This document shows, one piece after another, positions 36,286 through 39,193 of a stretch of DNA of 39,193 nt. The first letter of the stretch is position 1. Each line of letters opens with the position of its first letter. The notes under the pieces were generated by a model, which saw only the letters and a list, made by a program, of their open reading frames with translations, had not been told where the DNA came from and ran no database searches. The DNA is from Methylococcaceae bacterium (lineage in GTDB: Bacteria > Pseudomonadota > Gammaproteobacteria > Methylococcales > Methylomonadaceae). Location of the stretch: assembly GCA_005772825.1 (NCBI GenBank), contig SXIP01000164.1, positions 1 through 39,193 of the forward strand. Reading direction: 5' to 3'. Made by a program: the position numbers and the translations under genes.

Positions 36286-37731
36286 ATGAAACAATCCTTA
36301 CATCTTCGGCAGGGCCTGCATCTGACAATGACGCCGCAATTGCAGCAGGCGATCAAGTTGCTCCAGATGTCGACATTGGATTTACAGCAAGAGATTCAAC
36401 AAGCTCTTGAATCCAATATGATGCTGGAAATTAACGAGGAGGAAAGCAGCATTCAACCTGTCGAGGCGCCGATCGAAAGGAAAAGCGAGCATTCGGATTT
36501 GCAAACCAGCGAAGGCTCGCAAACCGATATTCCTGATGAATTGCCGTTGGAATTTTCCTGGGATGATATTTATGAAAATGCCATGGAAGCCAGTTCTCAT
36601 AGTTCCGAGATTGTTGAGTTTGAATCGCAACGCAGTAATGCGGCAACGCTGCTGGATCATTTGCTGTGGCAATTGGAGCTGACCCCGTTTTCAGAGCGCG
36701 ATCATGCCATTGCCATGGCTATTATTGATGCAATTAATGAAGACGGTTATCTTAGAACGACACCTGAAGAAATTTTTCAGGGGTTGCAAAGCCAGCTCGA
36801 TGATCTCGAGTTTGATGAGGTTAACGCAGTGCTGCACCGGGTGCAATTTTTTGATCCGGCCGGGGTGGGTGCTGTTAACTTAAGTGATTGCTTGCGGATA
36901 CAATTGCAACAGTTGCCCGAAACCACGCCTTATCGGGAAGAGGCGCTGGCCATAGTCACGCAGCATCTGGACTTGTTGGCTACGCATGAGCAATCAAAAC
37001 TGATGCGCCGCCTGGGTATTTCGGAACACCACTTGAACAAGGCGGTTGCGTTGATCAGAACTCTGGATCCGAAGCCCGGAGCGCAAATACAGGAGTCGGA
37101 TTCGGAATACGTTATTCCCGATGTCTATGTGACCAAGCAAAACGATGAATGGCAAGTGAGCCTGAATCCCGATATCGCCCCCAAATTACGCATTAATCCT
37201 TTTTATTCGGCAATGATTAAACGGTCCGATAACAGTAAGGATAATGCCTGCATGAAAGATCACCTGCAGGAAGCAAGATGGTTTATTAAAAGCCTGCATA
37301 GCCGTAACGATACCTTGCTTCGCGTTGCCAGGGCTATTGTCAAAAAACAGACCGGATTCCTTGAGCATGGATCAATTGCCATGAAGCCGATGGTTTTAAG
37401 GGAAATTGCTGAAGAGCTGGAGTTACACGAGTCAACCATATCCAGGGTAACCACGCAAAAATACATGCATACCCCGAACGGTATCGTTGAATTTAAATAT
37501 TTCTTTTCCAGTCACGTTTCAACGGAAGGAGGTGGGGAGTGTTCCTCAATCGCCATTAGGGCGTTTATTAAAGAATTAATCAGTAATGAAAATCTGGCAA
37601 GTCCGTTAAGTGATAGTAAAATAGCCGACCTTTTAAAAGAAAAAGGCATTAATGTTGCCCGGCGGACGATTGCCAAATATCGTGAAGCTATGCTGATTTC
37701 ATCATCCAGTCAGAGAAAGCGTATTTTATAA
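36286..37731 (+). CDS. rpoN: RNA polymerase sigma-54 factor
   Basis: 481 residues. Region I is Gln-rich (LRQGLHLTMTPQLQQAIKLL); region II is acidic and variable; region III carries the core-binding part, the HTH (PMVLREIAEELELHESTISR) and the RpoN box (ARRTIAKYRE). All are intact. It directs polymerase to -24/-12 promoters and needs AAA+ activators. lptB-rpoN-hpf is the standard gammaproteobacterial order. Confidence 0.98.
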   Translation: MKQSLHLRQGLHLTMTPQLQQAIKLLQMSTLDLQQEIQQALESNMMLEINEEESSIQPVEAPIERKSEHSDLQTSEGSQTDIPDELPLEFSWDDIYENAMEASSHSSEIVEFESQRSNAATLLDHLLWQLELTPFSERDHAIAMAIIDAINEDGYLRTTPEEIFQGLQSQLDDLEFDEVNAVLHRVQFFDPAGVGAVNLSDCLRIQLQQLPETTPYREEALAIVTQHLDLLATHEQSKLMRRLGISEHHLNKAVALIRTLDPKPGAQIQESDSEYVIPDVYVTKQNDEWQVSLNPDIAPKLRINPFYSAMIKRSDNSKDNACMKDHLQEARWFIKSLHSRNDTLLRVARAIVKKQTGFLEHGSIAMKPMVLREIAEELELHESTISRVTTQKYMHTPNGIVEFKYFFSSHVSTEGGGECSSIAIRAFIKELISNENLASPLSDSKIADLLKEKGINVARRTIAKYREAMLISSSSQRKRIL

Positions 37732-37799
37732 CGCCAACTGAAAATAGTACCCATTAACCAACAACTAATCATTCATCATTAATTTAAGGAGTTTATTCA

Positions 37800-38090
37800 A
37801 TGCAAGTTATTGTGACAGGTCATCATCTTGAAGTAACTGAAGCTTTAAAAGCACACATAGATGCAAAGTTCGAAAAACTGGCGCGTCATTTTGACAATGT
37901 TACCGATGTACACGTTATCTTAAGTGTAGAAAAACTGGTTCAAAAAGCCGAAGCTACGTTGCAACTGAGTGGTGCCAAATTATTTGCAGAAGATCATCAG
38001 GAAGATATGTATGCCGCCATTGATAACATGGTTGACAAGCTGGATCGTCAAATTACCAAGCATAAAGAAAAAACCGGTAGTCATAGATAA
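37800..38090 (+). CDS. hpf: Ribosome hibernation promoting factor (short form)
   Basis: 96 residues, the short HPF length. MQVIVTGHHLEVTEALKAHI, FDNVTDVHVILSVEKL and EDMYAAIDNMVDKLDRQI fit the HPF/RaiA family. Family knowledge: it binds the 30S subunit in stationary phase and promotes 100S dimers. A good ribosome site (AAGGAG) precedes the ATG. rapZ follows after 66 bp; ptsN is not between them. Confidence 0.95.
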   Translation: MQVIVTGHHLEVTEALKAHIDAKFEKLARHFDNVTDVHVILSVEKLVQKAEATLQLSGAKLFAEDHQEDMYAAIDNMVDKLDRQITKHKEKTGSHR

Positions 38091-38156
38091 ATTTCGACAG
38101 AAGGTTCAAAGTGGAAAACCTGATTTTATCTTTTTTACCTTGAGCCTTGGTGTTGT

Positions 38157-39032
38157 ATGAAGCTGTTAATCGTCAGCGCTCTTTCCGGCTCAGGCAAGAG
38201 TACGGTCCTGGATATTCTGGAAGATAGTGGTTATTATTGCATAGACAACCTCCCTGTAACGTTGTTGGAAAGTTTTATTAATCATGTCATGCTGGCTGAT
38301 CAAAAAACCTATGCAAAAACAGCCATCGGAATTGATGCCAGAAACCAGAGTGAAAGCCTGACTAATTTTTCAGAAAGCCTTAGCTTGATTCGCAGTAAAG
38401 GGATAGATTGCGAAGTCATATTTATGCAAGCAGAAGAATCGATCCTTTTAAAACGTTACAGTGAAACTCGTCGCCGACATCCGTTGACGGGTTTTAATGT
38501 GCCGTTAAAGGAAGCGCTGAAAATTGAAAAAGACATGTTGGTACCGATTGCCAAACATGCCAATGTTATAATTGATACCAGTCGAACGCTTACCCATCAA
38601 TTGCGCGAACTTATCAGGGATCAAATCGGTGAACGGGATTTCAAACATATTTCCTTGCAATTTCAATCGTTTGGTTTTAAGTATGGCGTTCCTCTGGATG
38701 CCGACTTTGTCTTTGATGCGCGCAGTTTGCCTAATCCCTACTGGATTCCTGAATTACGCACATTGACAGGAAAGGATCAGCCCGTTATCGATTTCCTTAA
38801 AGAGCAGGCATTGGTTATTGAGCTGTTTCAGGATATCACCACTTTTCTGGAGCGCTGGATACCTCGTTTTGAATCCGATGGGCGCAGTTATTTGACTGTC
38901 GCCATAGGATGTACCGGCGGACAACACCGCTCTGTTTATTTGATTGATTTATTGGCTCAGCATTTCAAAAATCCTTTTCTCAATGTGATCGCCCGTCATA
39001 GGGAATTGCACCATAGAGAGCTGGATAAGTAA
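38157..39032 (+). CDS. rapZ: RNase adapter / nucleotide-binding protein RapZ
   Basis: 291 residues. Walker A GSGKST within SALSGSGKSTVLDILEDSGY, then YCIDNLPVTLL, the RRRHPL motif and the C-terminal signatures FVFDARSLPNPYW, VAIGCTGGQHRSVYL and NVIARHRELHHR. In E. coli it guides RNase E to the sRNA GlmZ and so controls GlmS. An RNA-binding basic C-terminus is seen, shorter than in enterobacteria. The ATG at 38157 has no strong ribosome site. Confidence 0.96.
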   Translation: MKLLIVSALSGSGKSTVLDILEDSGYYCIDNLPVTLLESFINHVMLADQKTYAKTAIGIDARNQSESLTNFSESLSLIRSKGIDCEVIFMQAEESILLKRYSETRRRHPLTGFNVPLKEALKIEKDMLVPIAKHANVIIDTSRTLTHQLRELIRDQIGERDFKHISLQFQSFGFKYGVPLDADFVFDARSLPNPYWIPELRTLTGKDQPVIDFLKEQALVIELFQDITTFLERWIPRFESDGRSYLTVAIGCTGGQHRSVYLIDLLAQHFKNPFLNVIARHRELHHRELDK

Positions 39033-39130
39033 GCGGTTTTAACAGCTTGGCCTATTTAAGAAATACCCGTGGAATGAGTCTGTCAATCCCTGATGAAAGT
39101 CAGGTGAAAATTAATAAACATAGAAATAGA

Positions 39131-39158
39131 TTGATAAATATCATAAAGTCATTATAAT
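39131..39158 (+). promoter_or_regulatory. Promoter of the initiator tRNA gene
   Basis: TTGATA (39131-39136) and a perfect TATAAT (39153-39158) with a 16-base spacer, ending 13 bp before the tRNA. Confidence 0.72.
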
Positions 39159-39171
39159 AGCTCAAATCAAT

Positions 39172-39193
39172 CGCGGGGTGGAGCAGCTTGGTA
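39172..39193 (+). tRNA. Initiator tRNA-Met (5' part only, cut by window edge)
   Basis: The last 22 bases match, apart from one base in the D loop, the 5' acceptor arm and D arm of bacterial tRNA-fMet as I know it from E. coli (start CGCGGGG, then TGGAGCAG). The leading C, unpaired at position 1 in initiator tRNAs, supports the identity. The anticodon is outside the window. Confidence 0.8.

Overview
The window looks like the chromosome of a Gram-negative gammaproteobacterium. It carries LPS-transport and Kdo genes (kdsD-kdsC-lptC-lptA-lptB), rpoN-hpf-rapZ, rplU-rpmA-obgE-proB with ispB divergent, an Slp-type lipoprotein and a pntAB transhydrogenase, all in orders known from that class. Base composition is moderate. 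A methanotroph-like (Methylococcales) host is my impression only; no methanotrophy marker lies in the window.

Region 1 (1-9375, minus strand) is a signalling cluster. In transcription order it encodes a DNA-binding receiver protein (HTH-REC), a REC-Hpt-REC-EAL protein whose ATG overlaps the previous stop, a membrane hybrid histidine kinase with four PAS domains, and a second large sensor kinase with two periplasmic binding-protein domains that runs off the left edge. It reads as a multistep phosphorelay feeding a c-di-GMP-type output module. One of the usual EAL catalytic glutamates is a lysine.

Region 2 (about 9376-19536, plus strand) is the most unusual part. It holds a small Ras-like GTPase, an unrecognised 249-residue protein, a Roadblock/LC7-like protein, a glyoxalase-fold/PCP_red-like fusion, an ABC1/UbiB-family kinase, two further Roadblock-like proteins, a 638-residue GTPase with a long acidic linker and a C-terminal domain with kinase-like features, and a metallophosphoesterase with a kinase-like N-terminal half. 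The pairing of GTPases with Roadblock proteins recalls MglA/MglB polarity modules, but the extra parts are not those of the classic system. The gaps between the genes are rich in inverted repeats.

Region 3 (19595-27763) is mixed accessory and metabolic DNA: an Slp-like lipoprotein with a Gly/Tyr-rich tail, a 132-bp palindromic element, a small exported protein, a PepSY-type membrane protein, a HigA-like antitoxin with no toxin beside it, pntA-pntB, and two unrecognised proteins (one soluble, one membrane).

Region 4 (28004-39193) is conserved housekeeping: ispB (minus), rplU-rpmA with a strong terminator, obgE-proB, an EVE-domain protein (minus), kdsD-kdsC-lptC-lptA-lptB-rpoN-hpf-rapZ, and at the right edge the first 22 bases of an initiator tRNA-Met with a good promoter. 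ptsN, often found between hpf and rapZ, is absent there.
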